A stretch of 64,000 nt of DNA, taken from Poecilobothrus nobilitatus (Eukaryota > Arthropoda > Insecta > Diptera > Dolichopodidae). The notes beneath the pieces are model-generated. The model had not been told where the DNA came from. It did no database searches and saw nothing but the letters and a program-made list of their open reading frames with translations. The DNA is taken from the NCBI GenBank assembly GCA_947095535.1, contig OX352774.1, forward strand, positions 246,723,825 to 246,787,824, written 5' to 3'. Made by a program: the position numbers and the translations under genes. Positions 36,126-48,400 of this stretch are shown here, one piece after another; positions within the stretch are counted from its first letter, which is position 1; every line of letters starts with the position of its first letter.

Positions 36126-38440
36126 TTCCAGTGCTATTAATAGTACGATACTTTCAAAAAGTTGTCAAGAAATCACCATGTTTTTTTCTTATACAGATTT
36201 GATAATCATCTTCTCTGTAATTTACAAAACAATAACCTTTAAAAAATCCTCAAAGATCTAGTACCAAAATATTATTCGCATTATTTATTTGAAACAACTT
36301 ATAATTTCGGTTGATTATTAGGTGCTCTGAAATAATTTCCCGAGACATAAAGCCGAATTAACATCTTATTTGTTCCACTATTCCAGAAAGTTTCTTTGTT
36401 GTTTTGTTTTTTTGAAGTTTTTAAATATATATGTGTGGCGTCGGATTGTCTACAAATGTGTCTATATAGAGGCGATATATTACTTTTTCCAAGAAGGGTT
36501 AAGTGAAATAAATTGTAATAAAGTCGTCAAAACATTATCTTATGAAAGGGATTCATTTTAAAAGTCTTATTATTAAAATTTGTATGTTCTAAAAATATTT
36601 GGAAGGATTTTAGAATTGGTTACAAAAGTTACAAAATTTTACGTTTTTCAAGAAAATGTAAACGTATATATTTATGAGAAATTTTGGATTAGCATGAATT
36701 AGTTAGTTACAAAATCTGACTTTCAATAATTAATTGTTTAACGGAAGTTTAGATCTTTCATCCCCTACTACCATAAGTAAATTTTTTTTATCAAGAAAAC
36801 AATATTAGGCATAATAGTTAATAAAAATCATCTGTTTTAATACGTTTGAGTAATAAAATAATTTTTTATTGATCATTACAACATGTTGAATTACAGACTA
36901 ACATTTTTTTTTTATAATTAAAATAAAGTTTGATTTATTTTAATTAGTTTGAATAATTTAATTTATTTTAATAAAATTTTATTTATTAAGAACGGCATTA
37001 TTGCCACTCTTACTTTTCTATCGGCTTTATTTCTCTGTCGAAAAGTAAATAAAGCTGATTTGGTCTTATTTTTTGCACCATTATTTCAGAGCACCAATTA
37101 TTATATACCATTAATTTTCAACAAATTTTTATCACGTTTTATATTTTTAAATTTCACTTTCATTTACAGAAAAAACAAAAACAAAACATATTGTTTTTAC
37201 TAATTTATATACAATTGTAATTCGTGCTTTTATCTTTTTTAACAACAAATATAAATTTTTAACTCTAATTAAAGAGTTTTACATGTTCCAGTTCATAATA
37301 ATTCTCTATTTTTTATTGTTCGGTTAATCAATTATTTTTCAAGCTAATTTAAAACAATCAAATTGCTTTCTATGATAAAATTTATTTAATAATATCTGGT
37401 TACCTTTTACAATACATTTTTTTTGTTTTATATAACCATGTATTATATTTTAATTTTAACTATTGAATGCAATACACATTCTGTTTTGTTTTTTTTTTTT
37501 TTTAAATTAATCCCAATCAACCTTTTTTTTTTATTTCATTTATTACAGTTTCAAAACACTTTTAAATCTATAACAAAAAAAAAAATTGTTAACTTTTCAA
37601 ACCTAATTAAAAGCATTTTATTTTTATACTTTAACATTTTGTCTATAAAGCTTGAAAGCATTTTCAAGTTGTGATTATCTATACATAGATATATATATAT
37701 TATGTTATTCAACGCACTAAAACATTTTTAAATTTTTTTTTCTATTCGTAAAAAGTAAAAGCAACGCATTCATAAGTTAATAAGAAAAGAAATAAATAAA
37801 AAAAAAAAAGATTGGTAGCATATAATAAATATCTTATAGATACAAAAAAAAAAAAAAACAAACATTTTTTTAACTTTAGTTTTTTTGTTCAATGTTGCTT
37901 TTAGGCGCGATTATATGTAGAGTATATCTATACCATATTAATAGAAACAAACAGCTTGTAAATTACTAAGATTGTCAAGCATATTTAAAACTATAGAATT
38001 TACAAAAAAAAAAAAAAAAAAAGCGTAACAGCCACACCCAATTAACAATGTAGTTTTTAATGAGATTGGAAATTTAATAAAAAAAAAAACATTTAAACAA
38101 AAAACATAAATAGTGATCTAAATATTTAATTTTTTTAATGAATATAAAATTTTTTTTTTCTTTTTTTTACATTAAAAATTTATGAATTTAAAATTAAGAT
38201 ACTTTTAAATCTAATTGAAATGAAAGAAAAATTATTAAACGTTTACGTCTATATTTTAAATAAAAACTTAAGTTAAGGAAAGTCTTTATCTTTATGAAAG
38301 AATTATTATCTGACAAACTCCAAGTAAATTCAATCTTATTCTATCCTTTTCTAACCTTTAAAATTTAAATTTTTTTTCCTAAATCCTATCTATAAATATT
38401 TTTTTATTTAGCATTATTTAGTTCTAACAAAATACAATAC

Positions 38441-38517
38441 AATCCAGCTAATGGTGTAGTTGTTATGACATTGGCCTTTCATACGAAAGGTCTCGGGTTC
38501 AAACCCCGGCTGGATTA
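38441..38517 (+). tRNA. tRNA-Glu(UUC)-like sequence, probable pseudogene
   Basis: The acceptor arms AATCCAG and CTGGATT pair perfectly over 7 bases with an A discriminator. The T arm is canonical: TCGGG, loop TTCAAAC, CCCGG. It embeds a box B (GGGTTCAAACCC). A five-base variable loop AGGTC precedes it. The anticodon loop reads CTTTCAT with TTC at 38478-38480, i.e. Glu. The anticodon stem (TTGGC/ACGAA) has two mismatches. The D region (38448-38470) is a few bases too long with no clean four-pair stem, though TGGTGTAGTTGTTA resembles box A. A T5 run lies at 38545-38549. The faults suggest a pseudogene or a tRNA-derived retroelement head rather than a working tRNA. Confidence 0.6.
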
Positions 38518-39263
38518 TATATAGATTAATAAAAAAAATATAGATTTTTCTTATAATATATAATTAGTAGAATATATTTAAATTAAAAATAAGTATATAT
38601 GTCCTATAAATTATAATAAAATATCATATTGTAATAGCTATATACATATGTATATAATAAAATAATAATAAACTATAATTCTTGCATAAGATAATAGATG
38701 GCGTAGAAATAATAGAAACGTCTAAGTCTTGTACAATAGCTACAGTCGAGTAATCAACGGCTTAGTGAAGTTAATGATTCACGAAACTGAAGCTTTGTCA
38801 AATATGAATAATAAATGACTTACTGGATGCCCTATACTCACATTGGAGTGGCAAGGAAAAAGAAAAAAAAAACGCTCTAACAAAAAATAAGTTTTTTATC
38901 AACTTTACAGTTTTTTTTTTTTTACCTAACATTTAATAAAACATAAATATCATATTTAAATTAATGATTTTAAAAATCTAAAATAAGTTTATAATTTTAT
39001 CTATTTTTAGTTATTTTTTGTTATTTTTAGTTAATAACTTTCTTGTTTTTGTTTTTTCCTTTTCTTTTCTTTCAATTATTAAATGAGTAATTAATGACTA
39101 ATTAATTAATTATTAATGGAAAAGTATTTAATTTAACTTATAAAAATCATATTCAAAAATTACTGACCTACAAAAAATTACAAAAAAAATAACAAATCTC
39201 CCGGATTTATGACAAATACTAAAAATAATAGAATAAATTAATCTAAAACAAAAAAAAATATAT
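38518..39263. other. AT-rich noncoding DNA
   Basis: A short mixed patch (38695-38865) has no recognisable coding or RNA content; the rest is A/T tract. Confidence 0.55.
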
Positions 39264-39920
39264 ATATACAGGGTGTTCAGAAGTCGAAAGTCAAAACAAG
39301 GAAACGAGGTGATAGGGCAGATCGAAATAAGCTAAAAAATTGTTCCAGAGATGTGGTCTATTCTTAACAGTTTCCGAGATAACTGCCTTCAAAATGTTTT
39401 AGTTAAATTTTAAAAACATAATGAGTAATATCTTCGCGTCTGTATGACATGTTACTTATAAGGTTTGTTTTACGTATCTATGTACAGCTGAAACTATGAG
39501 CTTAAATACAAATATCTTAACTTTTTTCTAACTTTCATAGTTGAGTATAGTTATAAGCTTTTAAAATCAAAAAATATTGATATTTTTCCAATTTTTTTTT
39601 TAAATAACTCTAATTTTTGTATAAAACTCTCCATCTCATTTTTTAACTTATTCAAATCATAGCTTTAATTTATGTTACCATTATTTTTATCGCATATCTT
39701 TTACCCTTTTCGAATAAATTAAATATTATCATGTGCTTTATTTATATTTTGTTAAAAAAATGTTTTCCTATATGGAACGTTATAATATATGAAAAACTTT
39801 TTACACCGTTATCTCTGAAACTGTTTAAACCCCCTCTTCCGGAATATTTTTTTTGTTTTTTTCGACCTTCACTATTACCTTTTTTCTCCATGGTCTTTGA
39901 CTTTCGGACACTCTGTATAT
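39264..39920 (+). mobile_element. ACAGGGTGT-ended MITE-like element, copy 2
   Basis: Left end ATATACAGGGTGTTCAGAAG followed by CGAAAGTCAAA. The right end, reverse-complemented, reads ATATACAGAGTGTCCGAAAG then TCAAAGACC. The terminal inverted repeats differ mainly by a 6-7 base insertion on the left. TATA-type flanks could be the target duplication but are low in complexity. The left 150 bases match 2651-2800. No transposase is encoded; the open frame 39731-39937 runs out of the right end and is not a gene. It is a non-autonomous DNA-transposon-like repeat of about 650 bases. Confidence 0.75.
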
Positions 39921-40809
39921 TTAATCAGATTACTTGAAGTTCCAGTTCCTTATCCTTTTCAATAATATAATAACAACAACAAACAAAAAAATTAACAAAA
40001 ATAACAAAAGCGCAAAAAAAAAAAATTAGTTTCGAGTTTCTAAAGTCAAGGTTATCAGATATATTTAAGTTTATACAAACAATTAGCCCTGAGGTTTTCT
40101 CTAAATAACTTAAATTCTAATAGCATTGAATTTTTTAATATCAGATATTCAATTCGTTTTTTTTTTTTTGTTTTAATAAAAACATATAAAATGTATAGTA
40201 TATGTGTATGTATATGTACATTTACTTGTTTTTAAGAATTTGATTATTTTTTCACAAAAAAAAATTCTGATCAAAACTAATAATTAGTAAATCGCTTTCT
40301 AATCACATTTTAAATCCGCCTACATAAAATATTCATTTAATATATGATTTTTATAAACATTACAGAATCATTTATGCATTATTTTACTTTAAGTAGAACT
40401 TTGAGTAAAATTTAATGATGAAAAATGATTTAATATAATAAAAACTGATGAGTTGGTTAAACCGAAAATATACATAAAAATTTTGTTCAATCGCTTTTAA
40501 TATGATTTCAAACAAAAGAAATTAACACTTTGATAATTATAAACTAGGATTCGAAAAATATGTGTCATGAAACATTAATTATTAAAAATATTATAGAAGA
40601 GAATAATATGCAAATATTTACTTAAGATATATGAACTTAAGATTTAAATTATAATTATTTTTTTTCTTTTTAATTTAACTGTCGTGTTTTTTTTTTCTTA
40701 CATATTTTTTTTATAAATAAACCTGATATGTTTACTGATACTCTTATATATAAATATACTAAATATAACATTTTTAATTTAAGTAAAAAGATTTTCAACT
40801 TTAAAACTT
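39921..40809. other. AT-rich noncoding DNA
   Basis: Nothing beyond A/T tracts is seen. Confidence 0.6.
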
Positions 40810-40968
40810 ACTTAAAATAAAAATGTCTTCACTTAAAGTAAAAATATTTCCAGTTAAAGTAAAAATGTCTTTACGTAGAGTAAAAATATTTTCACTTAAA
40901 GTAAAAATGTTTTCACTTAAAGTCAAAAATATTTTAAATTAAAGTAAAAATGTCTTCAGTTAAAATAT
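40810..40968. repeat. 22-bp imperfect minisatellite (AAAGTAAAAATGTCTTCACTTA)
   Basis: About seven head-to-tail copies of a 22-base unit, consensus AAAGTAAAAATGTCTTCACTTA. The ATGTCTT portion alternates with ATATTTT between copies. It is noncoding. It has the same period as the repeat at 25392-25580, but the units are otherwise only loosely alike. Confidence 0.85.
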
Positions 40969-41212
40969 AAAAGGTATATATATATACATAAACTTCAAAA
41001 TACAAAAACTTTGTTTTGTTATACTGCATGTCTGCATCTACAACAAAAGCTCTCGTGCGCTCTCTATATGCAGACAGTTGTTAAAGTGATTTTAAAATGT
41101 AATAATTTGTATGGAAGTATCGACAATAAACGCAGACGTTTGGAAATCAAGAAAAGAGTTTTTTTAGGTTTTATCTTTTTTCACTTTCATTTCTTTATTG
41201 ATTAAAGTGTCA

Positions 41213-41224
41213 TAATATCTAATT
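41213..41224 (+). repeat. 12-bp target-site duplication (with 41284-41295)
   Basis: TAATATCTAATT occurs perfectly at 41213-41224 and again at 41284-41295, directly flanking the shortened SINE. Confidence 0.85.
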
Positions 41225-41283
41225 TTTTTGTTTTTTTAATGCAAATTTTATACGCTTTTACCCACCAGGCCACCGTGGCCCCT
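41225..41283 (-). mobile_element. internally deleted tRNA-derived SINE, copy 3
   Basis: On the minus strand it begins GGGGCCACGGTGGCCTGGTG and GGTAAAAGCGTATAAAATT, matching the head of copies 1 and 2. It then jumps to TGCATTAAAAAAA, their 3' end. About 130 bases of body, including box B, are missing, yet both outer ends and a perfect 12-base target-site duplication are present. This is either an insertion of an already shortened copy or a post-insertion deletion. It is too small to be active. Confidence 0.85.
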
Positions 41284-41295
41284 TAATATCTAATT

Positions 41296-43977
41296 AAATT
41301 AGTATCAAAATAAAAATAGCACATAATCATTTTTTTATTAGACAATATTTTTAAAATGATTTTCAATATTCAAATAATTTAATAATAGTTAATGTATTAA
41401 AATTTTTTTTTAACCCTCTAATTTTACTGCTGCTTAAAGACTGCCTATAGAGAGCGAAATGAGAACGTTAATTGTAGATCCAGCATTATACAAATATATT
41501 TAATTTCATGTATTTTGATAGAATAACAAAACTTAGCCCTTAAAAACTATGAAAAACAAAAGTACATTTTAAAAATATGCATTAAATATAAATTCTTATT
41601 TTGCAGGGCAATCTCTGGAATTTAATACATAATTTAAATTTAGTATTTATAATAGTATAGACTATAGAATATAAAATTCGAATTTGATATACAAGCATTT
41701 TAAGAAAATTTTAAATACTTATAGATTAGTTTCAAATATTTGATTTCATCATTTTATAATTTGCAATTAAAAATTGAACATATTTATTGAAATGATTCAC
41801 TTTCCCACTTACATAAAAACATTTTAACATGATGTAAAAGTAATAAATTTTAAGAGCATATTTTGTATTATTAAAAAATCAATATTCTATGAAACATTGT
41901 AAGCAACAAAAAAAAAAAAACAGATACACCACGAACATCCAATTAATGTCATTTTTCTTTTCAATTTTTTATATCATTGTTAGATTCACTAAAAAATCAT
42001 TTCCATATATGTCAAATTAAAATCAAATTATATGTATATTATATAAATTCGTGATATAAAAATCCTCCAGAATCAAATCATAAATATAATTTTAATATTT
42101 ATTTTTGTATATACATAATATATATATTTTTTTTTTTTAATTATGATTTATACGTTCCAAATTTTTGCAAAATTAATTTAAAATTTCAATCAAAATTTTT
42201 AATACATCTTAAGATACTTTATATAGCTAGTTCAAATAACACTTATTTGGAATATCATAATTTACTAACTACTATAGACCATTTTTTTAACAATAAGAAA
42301 TTAAGTATTTTAGATTTTGATACATACGTTACTTATTCTAAATAAAACTAAAAAATATTTCAATAATCTGATTTTATTGTTGAAGCAACTCTCTCATTCA
42401 ATTTTAGATAGCTATATAGTAGTTATATAGTTAAAAAGACATATTATGTTCTTATATTAATATCACATATTATAGAATTATTTACAATTATTTATTATGT
42501 TTATATTAGGTACATATTATATACACAATATTTGGTAGCAAGAAGGATTTATTTTAAATTAACTAGAAAATAATGGGCGCCTGTAGATATGCAATTATCA
42601 ATTATTTTTTAACCATAGTTTTAAGACTTATATAACATCGTTAAGACTTAAACTGCCTATAGAGAGCGTGGGTTATTAGACGATCTCATAACCCACTCTT
42701 TAGACAAATATTGTCATATGCTGCACATATCTGATTCAATATAAGTGCCAGTATAATCTGAATCTATTTGAAAATTTGAGAGAAAATGCATTAGCGTCTG
42801 TATTAGCAAAACAAGAAAACGAGAGACTGACTTCCAACACAATTAACTCCAATAAATTCATATATTGAAAAGCTAAGATAAATACAATCGATCATTATTT
42901 TATAAAACTAATACGTAATCACTTAGATAAAGCAGATAAAACACAAGTAACACAAAACCATTTAGTTTCAAAAATTTATTGTAAAAATGACGGGTACATA
43001 TAGCTATTCATATCAATTTTACCCTTGAATTCTTCATATAGATAGATTCATATATATTAGATATAAATAGATTCTATTCTCTAATTTAAAATAAGTATGT
43101 GTTTTCTAACCACTAATAATTTCTATTAATGTATTTATTTCTTTCTGGCGTATGTCTATCAAATTTTAACAACGAATAATCTAAATTTCTTATATACCAT
43201 ACCATATAAGAAATATAAGAAAGCAGCCTTATTATTAGCAGTTACAGTCTTAAGATTAATTTTAATTTTGAAAATGAATTGTACCGATATTTTAAAATTT
43301 TTTTTTGTAAGTTTTTTGTAATACATAAATAAAAGAAATAAAAAGAGAGAAAGATTATTATTCCATAAAAAACCCAATTAAAAAACAGATTAACGCTCAA
43401 AAATTATTAAAATATGTTCATAGTTAAAAAATCAGAAAAAAAATAGCTTTTTATAAATTTATACTAAAAAAGGCACATATCTTTCAGATTAATTAAGAAT
43501 CGAAGGTGTCGATCACTTTTAAAAAACCTTGAAAGTAGTGCAGATTATTTCTATTATTAAAATATATGAAAAAAAATTAGTAAGTATTTTGTATTATTAA
43601 AAAATATTTTAATAATGTTTTTTTTTTTTTCAATTAAACAAAACAAACATTTTAATTTTAGTTAATTTTTGTTTTTTGTTTTTTTAATTTTTATTTAAAA
43701 ACAATTCGAGTTTTAAAATAACAAGACTTTAAAAATTAAATTTTTACTTTATTTACAGTTTGATCACGAATTTCGAATAAAAATATTGACAATAAACCAA
43801 AATAGTTAATATCAATTCTAATTAACAAAACGGAATTAACTATTTTTGATAATAAAAAATTTTTATTTTTTAACAAAAATTCTCGAATTTTTTGTCGATG
43901 ATTAAATTATTGCTTCAAAATTCACACTTTTTGTTTTTTTTTTTCGGATATATGAACTTCTTTTAAGATAGATTTTT
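41296..43977. other. AT-rich noncoding DNA with two copies of a 16-base motif
   Basis: CTGCCTATAGAGAGCG occurs at 41441-41456 and again at 42653-42668 in the same orientation. A related inverted form lies near 41056. The patch 42640-42860 is less A/T-biased but shows no coding or RNA identity. Nothing else is supported. Confidence 0.55.
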
Positions 43978-45445
43978 ATTCCCATACGATAGGATCGGGT
44001 ATAATAAAATTACTCCTCCGTTTGTAACACCTCGAAATAAACGAGCTAGGTATACCTTCAAAGGTATGGATCGGATCAGAAAAAAATTCTAAGACTTTTG
44101 AGCCATGTCCGTCCGTCCGTCCGTCCGTCAGCACGCTAACTCAAAAACTAAGAAAGCTAGAATCTTGAAATTTACACAAAATATTCTGGGAGTAATTTGT
44201 AGGTTCCCTATTTTTTTTGGTTGAGTTTGGACCAAGCCTTAGGGTAGCTCTCGAACACCTAACTTTTAGATCCCGACATTTTTTTTGAAATAGAGCTATG
44301 AAATTTTAACTGCTGATAGATCTCACAAAAATATTAATTTTATTTTTAATAACTTTTTTTTGTAGCCCCACCCGTTATGGAGCTACAGCTCCCCAAAGGT
44401 TCAAAAAAGCTCTATATTTAAATTGTTATAGCACAAGTTGTATAAGGTATATCTTCATTTTGAAAACGCCAAACGATTACTACTTTTATTAGCTTTAAAA
44501 AAATATATACAATAAATATATATTTGTGGCATACGGTGTCTTAATTTACCGTTATGTGAAACTCAAATTTTGCAAAATCTTTCAACCCTTCTATCTTCTA
44601 AACGGTTTAAGTTGGAAACTTGAAATTTTGACAGAAGTTAGATCTTTGAAAATAAGTATGAGTCATTTCAGAAATTTTTTTTGTATCACCCCCCGTTTAG
44701 GAGCTGTAAGGGGTCAAAAACTGAAAATTTCCTATTTTTAAACACCTGTAACTTGAACACCTGTTAAAATTTTTTTGAAGTAATACACAAAAATTAAAGC
44801 TTCAACATTATACTCTTATTTCTGTTAACAACTTTTTTTAATAATATAGGGTTACTTTATAATTGACGAAAGTGTTACTTGATTTTTTCAAATTTTCTAA
44901 CAAATTTCTTTAAAACGAATTTTTTCCATTTTGTTTTACTCGATAATTTGAAATTGTTGAGGATATAATGCGTAATATAAAAAAAATGTAAATAAATAAA
45001 CAACATAACGGTTGCTTGAAGAATTTTTATTATTATTATTTATATGATATTGATATATATACATACTTATATAATATCATGTTTATTTACATATCGTATA
45101 TGTCACTAGTAAATGAATGATAAGAGTATATATGTATATTATATAGCGCCGTATTTACATACATATATGTATTTTATTGTACTTATAAGAAATTATTCTG
45201 TCAATGGAATATTTAAATATAATATAATATAATATTTAAAATTATATTTACTATTTTGTACTAAGTAAATTTAATATACATTTACCGCTTAGTATTAAAT
45301 GTTACTATAGAATATTTGAAAAAGTTTTGGATTCCGAATACTAAAATATTAAAAAAATAATATTGTAGGCAGAGTGACTGTGAACATACTAACGGTTCGT
45401 ACGGGTATCTAAGAGTTGACAAAGTCAACTGTATTCTTCCTCGTT
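43978..45445 (+). mobile_element. DINE-1-like HINE (non-autonomous Helentron), copy A
   Basis: The 5' end has CCCATACGATAGGATCGGGTAT (here CCCA where copy B has CCCG). Then come a fly-DINE-like block TTTGTAACACCTCGAAATAA, GAGCCATGTCC, and a (GTCC)n core at 44107-44129. The 3' end has the subterminal repeat TCGTACGGGTAT (45398-45408), a perfect 7-base hairpin AGTTGAC-AAA-GTCAACT (45414-45430) and the terminus TGTATTCTTCCTCGTT. These four elements in this order define DINE-1/INE-1-type HINEs, which rely on Helentron Rep/Hel proteins supplied elsewhere. It encodes no protein. It is almost identical to copy B except that about 120 bases near 45334 are missing. Confidence 0.85.
44107..44129 (+). 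repeat. (GTCC)n tetranucleotide core of copy A
   Basis: Five GTCC units followed by GTC. A GTCY tetranucleotide array is the usual core feature of DINE-1 elements. Copy B (60840-60864) has four more bases here. Confidence 0.85.
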
Positions 45446-45460
45446 ATTTGCATATTTTTT

Positions 45461-45485
45461 GTGACAACTGCATTCTTCCTATCAT
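45461..45485 (+). mobile_element. orphan HINE-like 3' terminus
   Basis: GTGACAACTGCATTCTTCCT repeats the terminal words of copy A (GTCAACTGTATTCTTCCT at 45424-45441) about 37 bases downstream. Copy B has no such sequence after its end. It may be a remnant of an earlier insertion at the site or a mis-terminated end. Confidence 0.5.
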
Positions 45486-48400
45486 ACTTTAAGACTTAAA
45501 CTCTTTAAACGTGTATACATATTAATTAGATTTGAGAAACGTGTGTACATATAACAATTTGAGAAAATCTAAATTTGATCCAATTGTTCAATTGCAGATA
45601 CTATTGTATAACTAGGTTTTATCTGTAGATACTAACTATGACATAACAGTTTAATATTACTAGGTTATTATTATACGAGTATTAGAAATTTTATACTAAC
45701 TTTATAACCGTATAATATTCACTTTTATCAATGGTCAACTAAACTTATAAATTTATAAATAAGTTGAAAGTAATACAATTTTAAACCAAAATTAACATAA
45801 AAATAAAATTAAAACAAATTCTGAATAATATTAATTCCATTAACTATAATTTACCTATAAAACTAATTTAATAATACCTGTCTTTTTAATATCTTAATAT
45901 GCAACAAAAACTATGCTACTAAATTAAAAAAAAAAGCACAAAATTCTGATAACTATAAAAATTAATTACTTTAAAAAAGATTAAATTCAAATTTGTTATT
46001 TGAATTTTTATTTTAAATTGTGCATTTGGTTTTTGCTTTATATTTTTGTTTTTACTTAATTATAAAATTATATACAACATCACATATTGTTGACAGCACT
46101 AAAAAAATAAAAAATAAAATCTATTAATCTGAGAATAGAATGTTAAAAAATCTGATTTTTTTTTACTTAAGTTGCCGTTCGTAAAAGGTAGACTTACAGT
46201 ATAATGGATATGCAATTGTCCATAACTTTTTTGATTCAAATCAGTAATAATGAGTATCGAAACTAAACTAATATGTTAAAGTGGCCAGACTACTTCAATT
46301 AATATGCTGTACAAAAAAGTGCAATTAAACTAATATCTAATGTTTATGATTAGATTTATAATTTGTTATTACTTTAATTATTCTCTTGCATGTTTTTATT
46401 AATTGAATTTGAGGTTATGTATTAATTTTTGAGTGCCAGCACTAATTTGGGAGTTCTATTGTATCTTAGCACAAATATATATTTTATAGATATTAACCAA
46501 TAATCCTTATAGAAGAAATATAATCTTTACAACGAGAAAACCAAATAGTTAACATCTCTCCAGTCATTTAACATCTCTTTTATACTTACATCAGAATTTA
46601 ACAGCATTTTTTAGACTGTTAAGTAATTTATTCTTAAAATTGCAGGATTGATACGAATTCATCTTTTTTGCAAGAAACTGGTTTCGGAAGTGTTTAACTC
46701 GATCTTGATTGCGTTATCGCAATCAGCTATTTTCGTTAAATCATGGTTAACTGACCTACTTAGCCATAATTGTTTTTTTAAATATATTACAGTTAAGAAA
46801 GCTGTAAATTGAATTGAAAGTATAGAAGAGAATAAATAAATTATTGATAAAAATTAAGAAAAGAGTGGGTACTAAGACGGAATGAGGCCAAAAATAAGGA
46901 AACTGTATAAAATTATATAAATTTAAAATATACGCTCGGAGACTTTTTTATGGAAAGAAAGAACTTTAAGTTAATAACTTTTTTGTATTATCACTCTTAA
47001 TTATTATTATATCTAAACTTTAATATATTAATTTCTCAGAATTTCTACAAATTACTTAAAAATCAAATGTACAAATTTCTATTTTAAAAGCATATTTTAA
47101 TGGCATTGTATAGAAATGCAAAATATGAAATCTAAAATTTTAAAAGAAAACCAACGGCGTCAAATCAACTGTAAATGCTCTCCCTATTTTTAAAAAATGC
47201 TATAAAAAAATATTATTGGAAATCGTTTGAAAAAGTGTTCAAAAATTATTTTTTTTTTTTTTTTGAAAAACTCCCAAATTGAAATATATTGCATCAATAA
47301 AGAAAAAAAAACAAGTGAAAAATTAAAACCTATTAAAGTCAATCGAAAAACGATAAATTTGAGTTATTACCATATTGTGTATAAGATTAAAAAAATTTAA
47401 TATATAAATGGAGAGATACATTTGTTAAGATATGTATATTTATAGCTAAATCATATGAGTAGTTTATTTTTTTTTGTTTATTAAACGATAAGTGTGATTA
47501 AATTTAGTAGCAAAATAAGTTCAAACATTTTTTTATGCTATTTTTTTTTATATTTAAAATCACTTTTATTGCATAATTTTTTTCTTATTAAAATTTTGTG
47601 AATCTTTTTTTTTTTTGTTTTTTATGTTTTTGTTTTATTTCCTCGCATTTTTTTTTTTATTGAAAATTATTGGATCAAGGCTTTTTTAATAGTTAAATTA
47701 AAACAATACACTTATATATATATATATATATCGTGATAATAATAATTAGTTATAAAAAAAATCACATAAGCTGATGCTATACAAATAATATATATATATA
47801 TATATAATATCTACATAATTACTATAAAAATTTAAATTTAAAACTTTTAAATAAATAAAATATAAATAAAAACCAAAAAAAAAAAAAGTAATTATAAAGG
47901 TGACTACTTTTAAGTTTTATTTAATTTTCTATTGTTCTAAAGGTGTTGACATAATTTTGTGAAAAAAAAAAACTGTAATTAATGTAACTTATATATTGTG
48001 AGATTTTTTAATTTAAGACTTTTTAACTGTTAAGTATCTTTTAAATTTTATGAATATATCATTTTATACTTATGGATTAGCTTTTGTATTAAAATAACAT
48101 TAAATTTTTTGTTTAAAAAAAACGCTCTAACCCTATGCTTATAGAAAAAGGTAAATTTTTAAAAATATTTAAAATAGACATTTTGTTTTTTTAGTAAAAT
48201 GCTTTGATTGTTTAACCATTGTTAAAATATGTTAACCCAAATTGAAGGACATAATTACGCAATTAGCATTAACTATAAATATAATAAATTTAAAATAAAT
48301 AAATATTAAAATTCTTTTTTTTTTATTTTTAAATCGCAAAATTGTAACATTTTTTTTTAAGGGCAAGCAAAAACCAATTCAATAACAACTTAAGAAAATT

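Larger units (their letters stand above)
35207..38440. other. AT-rich noncoding DNA
   Basis: The stretch contains an (AT)n tract (35424-35458) and a 60-bp duplicated segment (36030-36125), described separately. The remaining frames (35253-35507, 36370-36561, 36949-37203, 37423-37674) are Phe/Leu/Ile/Tyr-rich shadows of T tracts without motifs. A and T runs of 15-20 occur near 37489, 37800, 37844 and 38004. Confidence 0.6.

Noticed and set aside
37420..37680. Phe/Leu/Ile-rich open frame resembling a membrane protein
   Set aside because: The apparent membrane segments are encoded by T runs; there is no varied codon use and no conserved motif.
44107..44129. GTCC array as a stand-alone microsatellite or CRISPR-like array
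   Set aside because: The same array occurs in the same context in copy B and, in worn form, in older relatives, so it is the internal core of a HINE. No spacer-repeat alternation exists anywhere in the window.
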